A stretch of DNA of 64,000 bases, from positions 10,881,709-10,945,708 of the forward strand of contig JABAKD010000008.1 of NCBI GenBank assembly GCA_012845835.1, given 5' to 3'. Positions 34,070-46,400 of this stretch are shown here, piece by piece. The translations under genes were made by a program, and so were the position numbers. The stretch's first letter is position 1; each line of letters begins with the position of its first letter. Origin of the DNA: Undaria pinnatifida. Lineage: Eukaryota > Sar > Phaeophyceae > Laminariales > Alariaceae. Below the pieces are notes generated by a model. It saw nothing but the letters and a program-made list of their open reading frames with translations, searched no databases and was not told where the DNA came from.

Positions 34070-34500
34070 ACATGTGGAATGGGTTACAGCTACGCTGGGG
34101 CGCCAAACCAATGATAGTACCAGGTAGCCTTAAAACGTTTTTTTCAGCGCTCGCACGAGGTGCCAGGTTCTACAGAGTTACTCTATCAGTGGTGAAAAAA
34201 GACCGTGGTGGCTTACGAGGCGGAAGGGGGGGAGGGGGTCACACTTTGTGGGAGCTTTTTGTTTTTTGGCGGTGGGGCTTGGGGTCACCTCGCACGAGTG
34301 AGTCCCTGATATATCCTTTTTTGCGGTCTTGTAACGCCTGTACCACTGGAAACCCGTTTTGGGGGACAAAATTACTTGAATTTAGTACAGGGAGGGGGTT
34401 AGGGGGCTCTCTAAAGGGGTTATAAGTTTTTCGTGCTGTATTTTGGTGTGTGTAGCCATGTATGAAACCGCGCCACATGGAATGGTTAGCTACGCCGGGC
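34070..34500. repeat. Dispersed repeat family C, CACTCG.CGAGTG-bearing
   Basis: A block with GAATGGGTTACAGCTACGCTGG-like borders, TCACCTCGCACGAGTGA and GGAAACCCGTTTTGGGGG. Similar sequence occurs at about 36450-36740, 37370-37790, 22640-22720 and 58310-58480. The short palindrome is the most conserved part. Confidence 0.5.
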
Positions 34501-35579
34501 GCCAAAGCAAACCGGCCTGGGGATGGAAGAGGGTTTTTTTTTTCGTTTGAGGCAAAAGAGTCACTCGGGCTACTGGCTCAAGCCCAGCGGTGAAAAAGAG
34601 GGGCCGTACCCCGCGTCTCTTACTATTGACGCGCGTGCTACACGATCGAGGCTGCGCACCACATTTTTCCTGCAGGTTCCTCAATTTTGGGAGCTTAAGA
34701 CACCTCTCCCTAAAAAACTGATTTTTATGAGAAAAATAAAACTGCTACGCAAGTTGTTTGTTGTTGTTGTTCTCACATTAACTCGCGCAATCAAGTCCGT
34801 GGTCACAGGACAGGCTCCAGTCACTCTGGAGCTGATGTATACCCCCGGGAAAAATCACACACAAACCAAAGGTGGTACACGCATATATCACAGATGATGC
34901 AATTCATGCCTCCACCAGAAACATAAAAAAGTGGAATCGGGAGTCAGTCTACGATGTGCCAGGTCCATACCGGTGCATACGTCTCATTACACCCGCGCCT
35001 GGAAAAACCGACTATACCGCTTGCCACCCAAGAAAAACTACCACGTATATATTACACGTAGCATTTACCAGCTACGCATACGCACGACAGACGCAAGTCA
35101 ATTGGAAAAAAGAAACAAAGAACAAGTAAGAAGAGAAAGGAAAGGAAAGAAAAGAGAAGAAAGCGAAAAAAGAAAACGAAAAAGGAAAGGACCGAAAAGA
35201 AAAGACAAGAAAAGCAAGAAAAGGCAAGACAAGAACAGGAAGCAAGGAAAGGAAAAGAGAAAAAAAATGTCATACTAGCAGACCCTAGGAACTGAATAAA
35301 GACGGCATTGGGCTCGTAGAGGGTATCAAGTGCATCATCAAATGGCACTGGGGAGAGAACTCAACATGGCGAAGAAGTTAGGGCAGTCTTACGCTGTCTT
35401 GTGACGGTCATTGGAAGGCCCACAACTTTCAAGACGATGATGGCCAAACCCAGACTTCAGTCTCTTGGGCATGACGTCCCCCCTTCCCCCCCCCCCCCCC
35501 TCCCCGCCTTCCCCCCCCCCCCTCTTCCCCCTCCCCCCGGCCGCTTAGAGATGCCGACGGTGGATGGCGCTGCCGCAGC

Positions 35580-35945
35580 CTTTGCGCGTAGCTCTGCAGC
35601 TTTGCGTCTCTCCGTTTCATGCCAATTCCGCATGAACAACTCGGCTCCCCCCTCTACTCGTCGAAAACATCTGCCAGCCTTCTGAGCAGCCTTTCGCCAC
35701 CCTTCGAATTTCATTCCGAAGACCGACATATCCTCCTTCAGATGAGCCATCCAGTCTTTCTCTTGCCCCCCTGAGTAGCCCTTACCCCCAACAAGCTCCC
35801 CAAACATCACCCTCTGTGGCAGACGCTCCTCCCCCATACGTGCTACGAATCCCGCAAAAACAATATCCTCCGTTTGCGCACTACCACCTATGCTCTTGGA
35901 AGCTGTCTTGGCAAGCGCGTCAGCGTACGATAGGGTGTGGTCGTC
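35580..35945 (-). mobile_element. LINE (non-LTR retrotransposon) reverse-transcriptase C-terminal remnant
   Basis: An open frame of about 120 codons reads FAGFVARMGEERLPQRVMFG, then GGKGYSGGQEKDWMAHLKED, then an FGMKFEGWRKAA and W-rich end. This matches the region after the RT domain of many LINEs ('GH..RM...RLPK.VL.GEL..G.R..GGQ..R..D..K.DL...'). The RT core, endonuclease and 5' part are missing. On its 5' side it runs into family B sequence (about 35950-36120). A C-rich tract (35478-35540) follows its 3' end. Confidence 0.75.
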
Positions 35946-36844
35946 GCGTAGTATACGTACCGGACGAACAATCCCATGGCCTAGGTACACGACGAGAATC
36001 AACATGCAAAAACTAAGGGGGGCGTATTTTCCGACGATTTTGGGTTAAGGAGAGCCCCGTCATCAGAAAAACCATTTCAGACGAAAACTGCTACGCCTCT
36101 AACGTGTAGCACGGCAGGGGTTACAGATTTTTGGCCCAAAAGCCCCTGGGCGATGGAGCTCCTCATGTGAGGAACTGCCGGTTAGTGAAGTAATCTCACG
36201 AGTAGTACATATATTTTGTTTGTATGACTAAGGCACAGAAGCTTGGTCGGGTTGTGCGAACGAAGAAATGCCTTCGAAATTGTCTTTTCGAGTGAGAGAT
36301 TGAGCTCCTCATCACATGAATGTGGGATGGCTCTTCAGACGAAAACTGCTACGAAGTACGCCTCTAACATGTAGCACAGTGGAGCCCTGGGTTGCCCCTT
36401 TTGGGCAAAAACGCCTTCTGATTTTGAGCCCCTCCTCACATGAATATGTGGGATGGCTCTAACGTGTAGCACGGTAGGGGTTGACTTTTTGGGGCAAAAA
36501 ACGCCTTCCGGCCGGTTGAGCTCCTCCTCAAGCGAGGAACTATACCGGTGACGAGAGCTACAGGCAGGGGGGTCACCTCTTTGAAGGGTTTAATTTTCAA
36601 GAGGGCTCGGGGTCCCTCGCGCGAGTAACCCTCCCCCCAGCTCCTTCGCGGTCTTGAGGTTACGTGCTGCTCTTCTAAGTTTGCTCTCTTCAATCCACGA
36701 TGGAGTGGTGTTAGCTATCGTACGCTGCGCCAACACAACCGCACCTAAGAGTCTTTTTCTTGCCGGTGAGGTACAGAGGCACTCGTACGAGTGATGAAAA
36801 CCTCAAGTCTGGTATAGTGAAAATAACCCCCCCCTGACGCAGCC

Positions 36845-37106
36845 TTGGAGTCTTACTACGGCAGCCCCCCCAGCTTTTCTTTAAAGAAATAGCCGGTTTC
36901 AAAAATAGCTCCCGGCCTTACCTCCTGAAATACGTTGCCCCTTGCCACCTCGACGTCATCGTTCGATAGTCCTTTGCAAATAACAAAGCATATGGAGACT
37001 ATTTTTTTAGTGGCGGCCTTTCTCGTGTCGAGCAGTCGTGAAACGTTCCTTGTAAACAAAATCGCTGGTTTTGGGGGGGGGCTATCGTAGTAAGAATCAG
37101 TCCTTG
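36845..37106 (-). mobile_element. MITE-like family A copy, reversed
   Basis: Read on the minus strand it begins ATTCTTACTACGATAGCCCC and ends GGGGCTGCCGTAGTAAGACT. The internal landmarks are in the same order as in plus-strand copies. This shows dispersal in both orientations. Confidence 0.75.
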
Positions 37107-37824
37107 GTCCACGGTTAGTCTGCTACCTCTACGAGTGTATTTTGTGCTTGGACGATGACTAGGGTGCCACAGCAGAAGTGCTGGTCGGGTCATTGCGCGA
37201 ACGAATTCATGCATTTTTCACAAAGTTTTTTGTTTCGGGGTTGTGAGTCATCATCATTGTTGAGTTCTCCTCGTGTCAGCAGGAGCCCAGAAACTTTGTG
37301 TTGCGCACCCCTATTATATACCCCATGGGATTACTCCATCCAGATAGCCATGGTCAAAAGGGGGTAACCCCCATCCCCCCCCCCCCATCATCGTAGCTTT
37401 GATCAATCGCGACCCCTTTAGAGCTGCGCCCGCACGTGTATGAGGGACCAAAGCTACGTGAGAGGGAGTTATGTTGTTTTTTGGGGCCTTTTTTGGTGGT
37501 GGAATGGGGTCACTCGCACGAGTGACCCCCCGGTTTCGTTGTTGCGGTCTTATTGATAGGCTTTCGTGCTCTATTTCTTCTCGACAAGAATCCCCAATTG
37601 GTATGGTTAAGCTTCTAGAGCTGCGCCGCAAAAATCGGCTAAAAACGTGTTTTGGCCAGGGTGAGACCTCTGTACGGAGTCACTCGTGCCAGTGGCTCAG
37701 ACTCGGCATCGAAGAAGGGGGGTACCCCCCCCACCTACACCGTAGCCTTGACCGGCGGACAAAGTACACACGCTACGTGGTAAGAGGAGGTGTTGTGCAC
37801 GCCTTTTTTTTTTTGCCTGGGCAC

Positions 37825-38215
37825 ATATGAGAGTGTTATAAGGCTTACATTGTGCAAGCTATTGGTTAACCAGTTGCAAGTGGTCAAACGGACTAATACC
37901 CCACTAAATTCCTTAACAAATGGCGTCGTCGACAGACCATGGGTTCTTTGGGTCGTGGGTTCAAGCCCCACATCCACCATATAATATTTTTTTCCAGACT
38001 TTCCCCATGTCGAACTTGAAAAATAATCTCCCCGGTATGCCCAGGAAATGAAACGGCTTGGATATTGACAGGTCCGCCGTATATCCGGCCGACCTGCTAT
38101 CCCGCCGTTTCAGGGGGGGAAAGTGTTATAAGGCTTAGTTTGGGTAAGCTATTGGTCAACCTTTTGCAAGTGGTCAAACGGGCTAATACCCCACTAAGTT
38201 CCTTGACATAAGGCT
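37825..38215. repeat. Pair of about 95-bp repeats flanking a tRNA-like 3' end
   Basis: The block GTGTTATAAGGCTTA.….CTATTGGT.AACC…GCAAGTGGTCAAACGG occurs at 37830-37918 and 38125-38212. After the first, 37948-37977 reads GTGGGTTCAAGCCCCAC then ATCCACCA, a perfect T-arm and a CCA-like end. No matching 5' tRNA half was found, so this is at most a tRNA-derived repeat. Confidence 0.55.
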
Positions 38216-39324
38216 CCTTTCCTCTCGCTTGAGTGGAGCTCGTCGCCATACCTCTCACCCCCCATAAAAAAAAAACGGATTTAGGTGGCTGGGGTGGGTA
38301 AACTCAAAAGCTTAAGAACCGATCTTTGAACAACACCCATGGGCGCGCCTCTCGAGGCAGAAAAATAAAAGGATTAAAGTAGGGCGAAAAACAACAAAAA
38401 AGAGCCATTTTTTTTTCCGTCGATTTTTTGGGCTAAAGAGAACACCGTCCCCCATTCCGAAAAAAAATGCTAAAAAAAGTAAAAAGTGCTATCGTGCCTC
38501 CATCGTAGCACGCATCTATCAATCACTAGACTATAGTGTGGAATACGTTTTGCAGTTTGTCAGTAGTAGAAACGGTTAATGTTCGGCATCGAAAAGGAGG
38601 GGATAGGTTGGGTGGGGGGCGGGGAGGGGGGGGACCCCGGGGAGACGGGGACGTGTGGGTAAGCGCTCCCGCAACGTATCGTTCGTGTGTCCCCCGCGAT
38701 TATGTTCGCACTTATGTTCGCACTGAAACAGCCGAAGGCAGGATTTTTGTTTTTTTCCGTCCTTTTTTCGTTTGGTGCGCCGTGTTGGGTCGTCGCTCGC
38801 TCCAAGCACAACTATTACTTGCCTCGCTCGGCAGATGGTGCACTGCTCGAGCGGTCCACTCTACGAGTAGACGGAATACAGAGAGGTTGCTGAGAACGCA
38901 CGGTATGAACGCGCGTGAATCCACGAGGATCAATCACCCCGGTGCATGGGCTTACAGGGAAGACAGCATTGGTGCATGTGACGTGTGATGCGATGTGATG
39001 CATCGGGCGGTTTTGGTGGGTGATAAAAATCTCTTTTTTTTTGTGATCGTGGGTTTCTGTCTCCCCCTCCCCTCCCCCCCCCGCCTTCACTTGGTTTAAT
39101 TAACTCTCTGCGGCTGACACGCCTGTGAGATGAAATAAAGAAAAAAGAAAAAGATTTCGTGGCATTCTTGACACAGAAGTTTTTGCCAATTTGGCATCCA
39201 TGGTCCTCGGCGGAAAGGCAGGGGTGCATACACCGTAGTACCGTAACCCCTTGCGAATATATCAGAGGCAAAAACATGGTGTAGGAAAAAAACGTCGTCA
39301 CAGTATGTACACTATATACACAAT

Positions 39325-39630
39325 AGCTGACACGCGTTACGATAGAGGTGAACTTTTACTTTTTTTCTGAGGTTCCTCAAGGTGGGAGCTTAAGACCTTT
39401 CTGAACCCAAAAAACTGATTTGGAGAGGAAAAAAAAGCCTTGCTTTATCGCGGATGAAAGTTCCCATGGCCTCTAGGTGTACACAACGACAAAATCGTCA
39501 TGCAAAAAAAAGGGCCTAATTCAATAGATTTCCGACGATTTTGTGGGTTATCAAGCAGCCCTGTCATTCAGGAACAATTTTTCGGACGAAAAAGGTATAC
39601 CTGTGTATCGTCGTGGCATTCGTCATCTTG
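39325..39630 (+). mobile_element. MITE-like family B copy
   Basis: Begins GACACGCGTTACGATAGAGG, then CTGAGGTTCCTCAAGGTGGG, CCCATGGCCTCTAGGTGTAC, TTTCCGACGATTTTGTGGGT and CAGCCCTGTCATTC, and ends near TGTATCGTCGTGGCATTCGT. Confidence 0.7.
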
Positions 39631-39784
39631 GAGAGTCATCCCTCTCTCTATAGTGCGGTAGGGGGAGCTGCTCTTTTTGTGCCGAAAGAAGGCATAGCCT
39701 CGCCGTCCGATTCGGCTCCTCAAGTGAGTAGCTTTCGTTAGGAGGTTAGTCTGATATTTTGACGATTGAGTATAGTGTATAGTC

Positions 39785-40076
39785 TATATATGACTGATTC
39801 TGCGATAGCCCCCCCCCCAGAAAAAAAACGGTGTTTTTGTTTAACTAGAACGTTTCATCCTGGCTGCACGACACGCTCGTGAAGAAGTATGGTAATATGA
39901 AAAAAATGTCCCCATCATGTTTGTTCTTGTTCGCATAAAAACTATCGAACGATGACGTCGGGGCGGAAAAAGGATCACCGTACTTCATTCAGGAGATAAG
40001 GCCGGGAGCTGGTTTCAAAACCGACGATTTCGTTATAGAAAAGTTGGGGGGACCTACTATCGTAGAACGACTCATA
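39785..40076 (+). mobile_element. MITE-like family A copy
   Basis: Begins GATTCTGCGATAGCCCCCC and ends GACCTACTATCGTAGAACGA. It shares GAACGATGACGTCGGGGCGG and GGGAGCTGGTTTCAAAACCG with the other copies. Confidence 0.75.
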
Positions 40077-40330
40077 TTCGTTTTTGTAGTGGACTTCGTA
40101 TAGTAGCGCGTAGAAGAAGAGACGCGAACGTGTTGGTCGGGTTGTTGTTGTTGTGCGATTGAACGCCTTCGAAGTCATGCCTCGCCGGGTGAGATAAATA
40201 TACATATAAATTGAGCTGTTCTCTTGATAGGAGCTGGGACACTTCCACTTCGCTCCTGCCGTGTGGGATGATTCTGGAGAGGGTATCGCATGGGAGGGGT
40301 CGGGAGTTGTTGGCGTGCTCCGAATGTGAC

Positions 40331-40331
40331 C

Positions 40332-40390
<59 letters not shown>

Positions 40391-40435
40391 AACAACAACA
40401 GCAACAACAACAACAACAACAATAACAACAACAGC

Positions 40436-40512
<77 letters not shown>
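40331..40512 (+). repeat. (AAC)n microsatellite, about 180 bp
   Basis: Nearly perfect CAA triplets interrupted by a few AATAAC and AGCAAC variants. The Asn, Thr, Leu, Val and Cys homopolymer frames across it are not genes. Confidence 0.95.
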
Positions 40513-40513
<1 letters not shown>

Positions 40514-43167
40514 AACGACAACGACAACGACACCCAAACAGGAGACAACGAAACAACAGCGGTACTCACGTCCTTTGGGAGTTCCTCAACAAGGGGGGCG
40601 GGAAACAGTCGGACAAAAAAAGTAATTAGATGATTTTACGGCACCGGCAACACGAGGGAGAGCACACCGGCTGCCGGGGGCAACAGCAAAAAACGAATCA
40701 TGTAAGGAGAGCTGTGCGGCACGCGTGGTGCATGTATGATCTCTATAACAAGCCAGATAACGTAAAAAAATACTCTCCAAGACTTCTTCTTAAAACGTAA
40801 AAGAAAAGACAACAAGAAGAGTACATTATCCACACCGTGCAAGTAGCCGAGCAAAAAAAGTAACAACACACCGCGACCAGCCGAAACGAGTTTTGTTCAC
40901 GGTTTTTTAGCCTGTTAAGACGTACCGCGGCGACCGTTAAATAAAGAAATGGTATCATTCGAACCTACATTTTTTTGGCATTGCCTGGATGGCCAAATCA
41001 CCTTCTTACTATCTACCTGGTATGTACTAGGTTACGCCTTGCAATAATTGCAAAGCTATCTCCGTTTGTTTGGTAGTTTGTGGCTACAGAGCTCGTCTGA
41101 CTAGAACGTGGTTTTCGTGCACGTTCTCTGCCCACCGCGTCTCAAGTCTGAACGCCCACCCCCCGCCTGCCTGTCCCATGTACCACTCGTGACTCCGTCC
41201 TGCAGACAAGTCAACCAAACGCAGACGACCCGACCCGAAAAACCGAACCAAAGACGGATTAAACTACCGATTGGACGAAAAATACCCGAATACGACCGAA
41301 CGACCGGCCGAACGACCGGCGGTGTATCCCCAAAAGGAAGAGACGTCGGCACGGACACTGACTGGTTGTGCTGGGTATAATATGCTGTATATTTTACATG
41401 AGCGCAAACATCAGTTATTTCAATGTTCAAACTATCTAGACTAGACTACTGGGTATGGAGTTTTTTGTAAACAACTCAATTAATTCCGCAACGGACAATA
41501 ATAACCTGTCAGATTTTCCCGTGCGTACTCAAAAACTGATGATGCTACCTCTACCGTGACACTCCTCCCTGTCATCGCTGATCGATAACGAGACGAGGGG
41601 CAGAAGAGCTGACCTACTGCTGTGTACAATTAACATGTATGTATGTGTGTATGTCGTGTGTATGTGTGTGCGGCTGCTCATCAATGATAACAACGAACGG
41701 GGAGTTACGTCTTGGTGTGATTCCGCACAAAGACCATACACCTCAAGCGTAACGCGGAGTGCGGGGCGGGTACTATTATTATAGTCTAGTCTACGTACAT
41801 ACAGCAGACTGATGGCTGTCGCGTATTAATACAGTAGTTGACGCTGCTTGTATTTACTTTTCTCCAGCAGCAGCTAGCTGCTCCCTCTCCCGCTTCGTAA
41901 CTTAGATCCACTGTATGTAGTACTACTAGTAGTAGTTACTAATAGTAGTAATATAAACATCATCACCAGATAGAATAGATAGATAGACTAGTCTAGTCTA
42001 TACCTACGACTGTTGTATCAAACCTATCTGCAGTTTTTTTTTCTTGTAAGTTAACGGGGGAGGATCCGGTGTCCGATGTATACTTTGTCAGAAAAAACAC
42101 AGAGAATTGTAGTAGTACCTGGTACGTATGATAGCATCAATAATTTAATAGTTGAAACTTGTTCATGCAAGCTCACACCCTCTCGGCACTGCAGAAGGAA
42201 CACACATTAGACTACGTAGTCTATACTATGACGAACCGCAGTCTGTTACCAGGAAGCAGCCAGGGTTGTGCTTCCTGGGGGGAATGGGGGAACGGTACAT
42301 TTGGCATCCTAATCTGGGTTGTGTACGTAAGACATGCGTGCTGCGTGACTATGGTATTATTGTTGCTGACAGATCTAGACTATCTATGGTGTACCAAATA
42401 TGTCAGGAGACGGTCAGTCAAGGGAAAACGTCCAGCGAGCGGTCAAGGGTGTCAAACCAAGCATTCCACACTAAAACTTTTAGTAGTTTGGCGTCAAGTC
42501 AAGGTAAATTTTGAGGAAATTGCCGTCTGTGAAGGGCTGGAAGTAAGTGAAGTGCCGTCTCCTGACCTCTTTGGATGGTACTGCTACTATACTCCAACAA
42601 CGGCTGCTCGATCACACACTGATAATTGACCGTTGGCAAGATCCAGGATGACTCAGGATATCCTGTCATACCAAGGATACATCATGAAACCAGAGGAGTA
42701 GTACAAGAAACAAGATGCAGCAAGATACATGCTCGGATGGTACAAGATACCTGATAGCTGGCACGAGACACAAACAACATTTGGAAGATATGTGCAAGAT
42801 ACAAGCTGATACACAAGGTGCAATAACATACGGATTTGAGTGAAAAATAAAACCGGTCTCGAATATCGAACCAAAAGAAGAGCAGAATATACCTGTTTTA
42901 TACGAGTGAGCGAGTAAGTCGTCGAACCGCAACTTCATCGAACCGAAACTTATTCCGCCGCATGTACACGGGCGTCCTCCTTTCAAAATACGCGAACTTG
43001 TATCCATTTCATACAGCTCATGCGTCGTACGCACATCTTACACGACGTACAACTTGGTACGATCAGTCAGCACATACACGCTACATACACATACATACGA
43101 GTCAAGCATCCTCAGAGATCGAAGGCAGGAGGGGGGAGGATCCCTCCTCCGGACTGGGTTAGGATCG

Positions 43168-43481
43168 ATGGTTGTCCTGCGGCTGCACTTCCAAGTGACC
43201 GGGCACAAGCAGCCAATACTGGCGGTCGGTGCTGATGGGGATCTGCTGGCAACAGCGGAGCTCGGCGCTATCCGACTGTGGTCTTTCGGCCCTCACCACT
43301 CGGCTTCGGGTGGGCCGGCTCTGCTGTGCGGGGTTTCGTGCCCTTGGCAGTCGATCCGAGCGCTTTTCGTCGCTCCGGGGGGCTTGTACGTGGTCGGCGT
43401 GTTTGCGGACGACGGCGTGGTTCTTTTCGATGTCGGGAGCGGTCTTGTGGAGCGGCATGCGCTGATTGAACTCGGAAGCAC
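43168..43481 (+). CDS. WD40-protein exon 1
   Basis: The start is the first in-frame ATG of the frame. The donor is GAAGCAC|GTGAGT (phase 2). It encodes two blades: GHKQPILAVGADGDLLATAE then IRLWSF, and IRALFVAPGGLYVVGVFADD then GVVLFDVG. Its 3' end and donor recur twice in the following intron. Confidence 0.85.
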
Positions 43482-46400
43482 GTGAGTTTTGCCTGAGCCT
43501 TTGCGGTATGTGATACTGCTGTCCGCTGCTTGCTGTAGTCATCCCCGCTTGTTCTTTCAACAAGACGTGTTATAGTCTAGCCTATACTAAAAACATTGCG
43601 CGTTCCTGGTACGTACGTAGTGCCTGGTGTGCTACCTCGGGAGCGTGTGAGCTTACGGCAACTCTGCGGTGTGATATTGCATGTATATACGTTGTCGTCC
43701 GAGTTTGTACTTTCAACACGAAGACGCTGCAACAACATCAATCACTCCTGTGTACTACTGTACGCATGTATGGCACCAGGTAGCTGGTATCCTCTGCTAC
43801 TGTGTGTCACCTCGAAAGCATGTGAGCCTTTTTGCGCTGTGATACACGGCGGTGTATAGACTTAATAATAAAAGAATGAAAATTACAAAATATACTTCAG
43901 CTCTGAGATCGACCAAAACTTATTTTTTTTATCAAAACTCAGCTTTGCAAGCTGCGTGCGTGATACTTCGATCGCGCGTGTCAGGTATGTATTATGCGGC
44001 ACTCGTTGTTATTTCAATCGTAGTGTGTCACAACATCAACGTTGATTCATTCCTGGCATCATACAGGGTGTGTGCTCTTCACATTATACAGACGTTTCCA
44101 GCCAAAACCTACATCCAGCACAACCACAACCGTTGCCCGTGCCGATGCCTCGTAAGAGAGGCGAGCTCTGTAACCACAAACAACGAGACAGAGACACTGC
44201 TGTGCACATTGCAAATGCAGCAAGGTATATAAGCCATCCAAGAATGCCAACAGCAATGAACACGAAGGCAAAACATATGCAAGCCAGCAGACCAGTGTAC
44301 TTGGGCAACCTAAAAAAAGGAAAAAATACAGCACGTCACAAGGAAGAATAATATAAAAATATAAATGCACTCCAACTGCTGCGAGATCGAAGATTTTGTC
44401 GAAACTCATATTTGCAAGCTGTGTGTGATACTTCGATCGCGCGTATTACGGGTTGTGTGTCCTCAATAAGGATATAGGTCGGCGACTCCCCTTGCAACTA
44501 CAGTGTAGCTATCAGGGTCAACAGGGTGATGTCAGGCAGTCTGTGCGCGGAAACTATAAAACCCATTTTTGAGGGGGTCAAAATCTGACAGCTGTGGAAG
44601 AAAATGCACCAGTTTATCAAGTGAATCCTGTAAGTCGAATAACCGGTGAGGGGAGGGCGGAGTTTTTAACGACGTGGGGGCCTGGGTTTGATCAAGAGGG
44701 AGCGGGGGGGGGGGGGGGGGGGGGGCAGCTCAATCTGGAAGAATATCAGACAAAAGGGAAAAAAAGTTGGAAAGAAAGTAGTAGTATTACTAGTGCGTGG
44801 TTCTTTCTTTTTAGCCATTGACATACAACACATCAAGTGTCCGTGCTGCTTCTTCATTCAACGTTAGTGATGTACAACTTCAGTTCTTCGTATAATAGGT
44901 GGTCACGACGCACGAGACAAGAGCAAAAAACACATAGCAAATTTCCGTGTACAAGGATATGGTCGACAATGCCATGCCATGCCATGCCAAACCTGGCGTG
45001 TACGTACGGAGTGGCATACTAGTACTTATTGTAGAAAAACAGCGGCAGCACATGAACAGCGCAGTAGTAGCAAAGCCCTTGGGTTGGCAACGAGTTTTCA
45101 ACCGTCCAATTTTACACCCCCCCTTTTGAAGGCTTTTGTCGTTTTTTTTTTCAATTGTGGAGGGAGGCGCTATCGGCTCCGGAAGCGTAGCTTCCTGTGC
45201 GACGATAAACCCTTTTCTTGGTGCGTTGCTGTGTTAAGCTAAACCCCCGTCAAATTAATGTGGTAGTCTTCAACGCTGCCGTCGATTTTTTAATGTAAGT
45301 AGTGGGTTGGATACGGCCTCCCCTGCCCCAGCCGGTGGTCCCGCTCATACTTCGTGGTATTGTTCCGTTGTCACTGACCACCGGTCTATGTAGTGCTGCG
45401 TTGCCTCACCCGGACGTATTGTAAGTCAAGCAGCGGACGTCGCGTCCTGTGTACTACGGTGTCAAAAGCAAAAAAAAACGCCACAAATTGTCAGTCGATC
45501 CAGATCGGCATTGTGTTGATGGGCTCGTCTTTTTGTCGATCACACTTCGAGACATTTACTCCTGCGATCGACCCCTTCAATATGGATCGTGTTCGTAAGC
45601 TCACAATTATAACCAATCGTCGTAAAATAACAGATTTTTCATCTTCCTCTTAGAAACGTTCCCCGCGCCCCTGTGAACACTCCCCTCCGTTACCCGAACA
45701 ATACATGCCAACGTTGGAAAACCATGCGTAATCTTCTAAAGGAATAGGCGCATCACATACTGGTACGGATCGAGTGCGAGAAGTATAGACTCGAGCGAGC
45801 GCGGCCGGCATATCGCGTGTCACGCGGCTTGCAAAGATGAGCATCGACCACGAAATCGGTCGCGAAATAACGGCTATCGCATTCTTACTAATATTTCAAA
45901 AACCTCTGCGTGGTCGAAAACAACAGGGAAGGAGAGATCCTAGCAGCGGCATGGAACGCCGACACTTGCTCCCTAGCGATTGCGACCGCAGCAGGCGGAG
46001 TCAAGATTTACCGGATCTCGCCGACCCCGCGTACTTTTGGCGCTGGCGAAATAAGAGACAGATCACACGCTATCGACGCTCCCGCCAGCCGGCCGCAGAC
46101 CCCGGACGCACAGCCTCCGGCGAGTGCGCTGCTTCGGCACGAAATCGTTCTCAAAAGCGTTTCGCCGCCACCAGTCGGGGGCGACCGCGGTGGTGGTGGC
46201 GGCGGCGGCAGCGGCAGCAGATTGTTTTCGCAAGCACAAGTTCATTCGCTGGCCACCGATAATGTTTCCTCCTTAGAAGGCGGGCGTGCGGCCGGCGCCG
46301 GTATCCTGTTGGGCCTCGCCGATGGCCAGCACCTTTGTGTGTGGGACATCGCGACGGGATCAACGCTCCTCACCGCCCTCGCCATTGCGCAAGAAGGGTG

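Larger units (their letters stand above)
30417..43167. other. Intergenic region filled with dispersed repeats
   Basis: No cellular gene was recognised. It holds repeat family E (31235-31440), family A elements (32206-32455, 33008-33278, 33791-34041, 36845-37106, 39785-40076) and family B elements (33520-33790, 39325-39630 and fragments). It also holds a 93-bp tandem duplication, a LINE tail (35580-35945), a long (AAC)n array and poly-C/G tracts. The stretch 41100-43150 is more AT-rich with short palindromic CTAGTCTAG-like motifs and no recognisable feature. Confidence 0.7.

Noticed and set aside
37940-37978. Functional tRNA gene
   Set aside because: Only the T-arm and a CCA-like end are present. 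No matching acceptor 5' strand, D-arm or anticodon arm was found upstream.
40072-40633. Poly-Leu, poly-Val, poly-Cys, poly-Asn and poly-Thr frames
   Set aside because: All are translations of one (AAC)n microsatellite in different frames.
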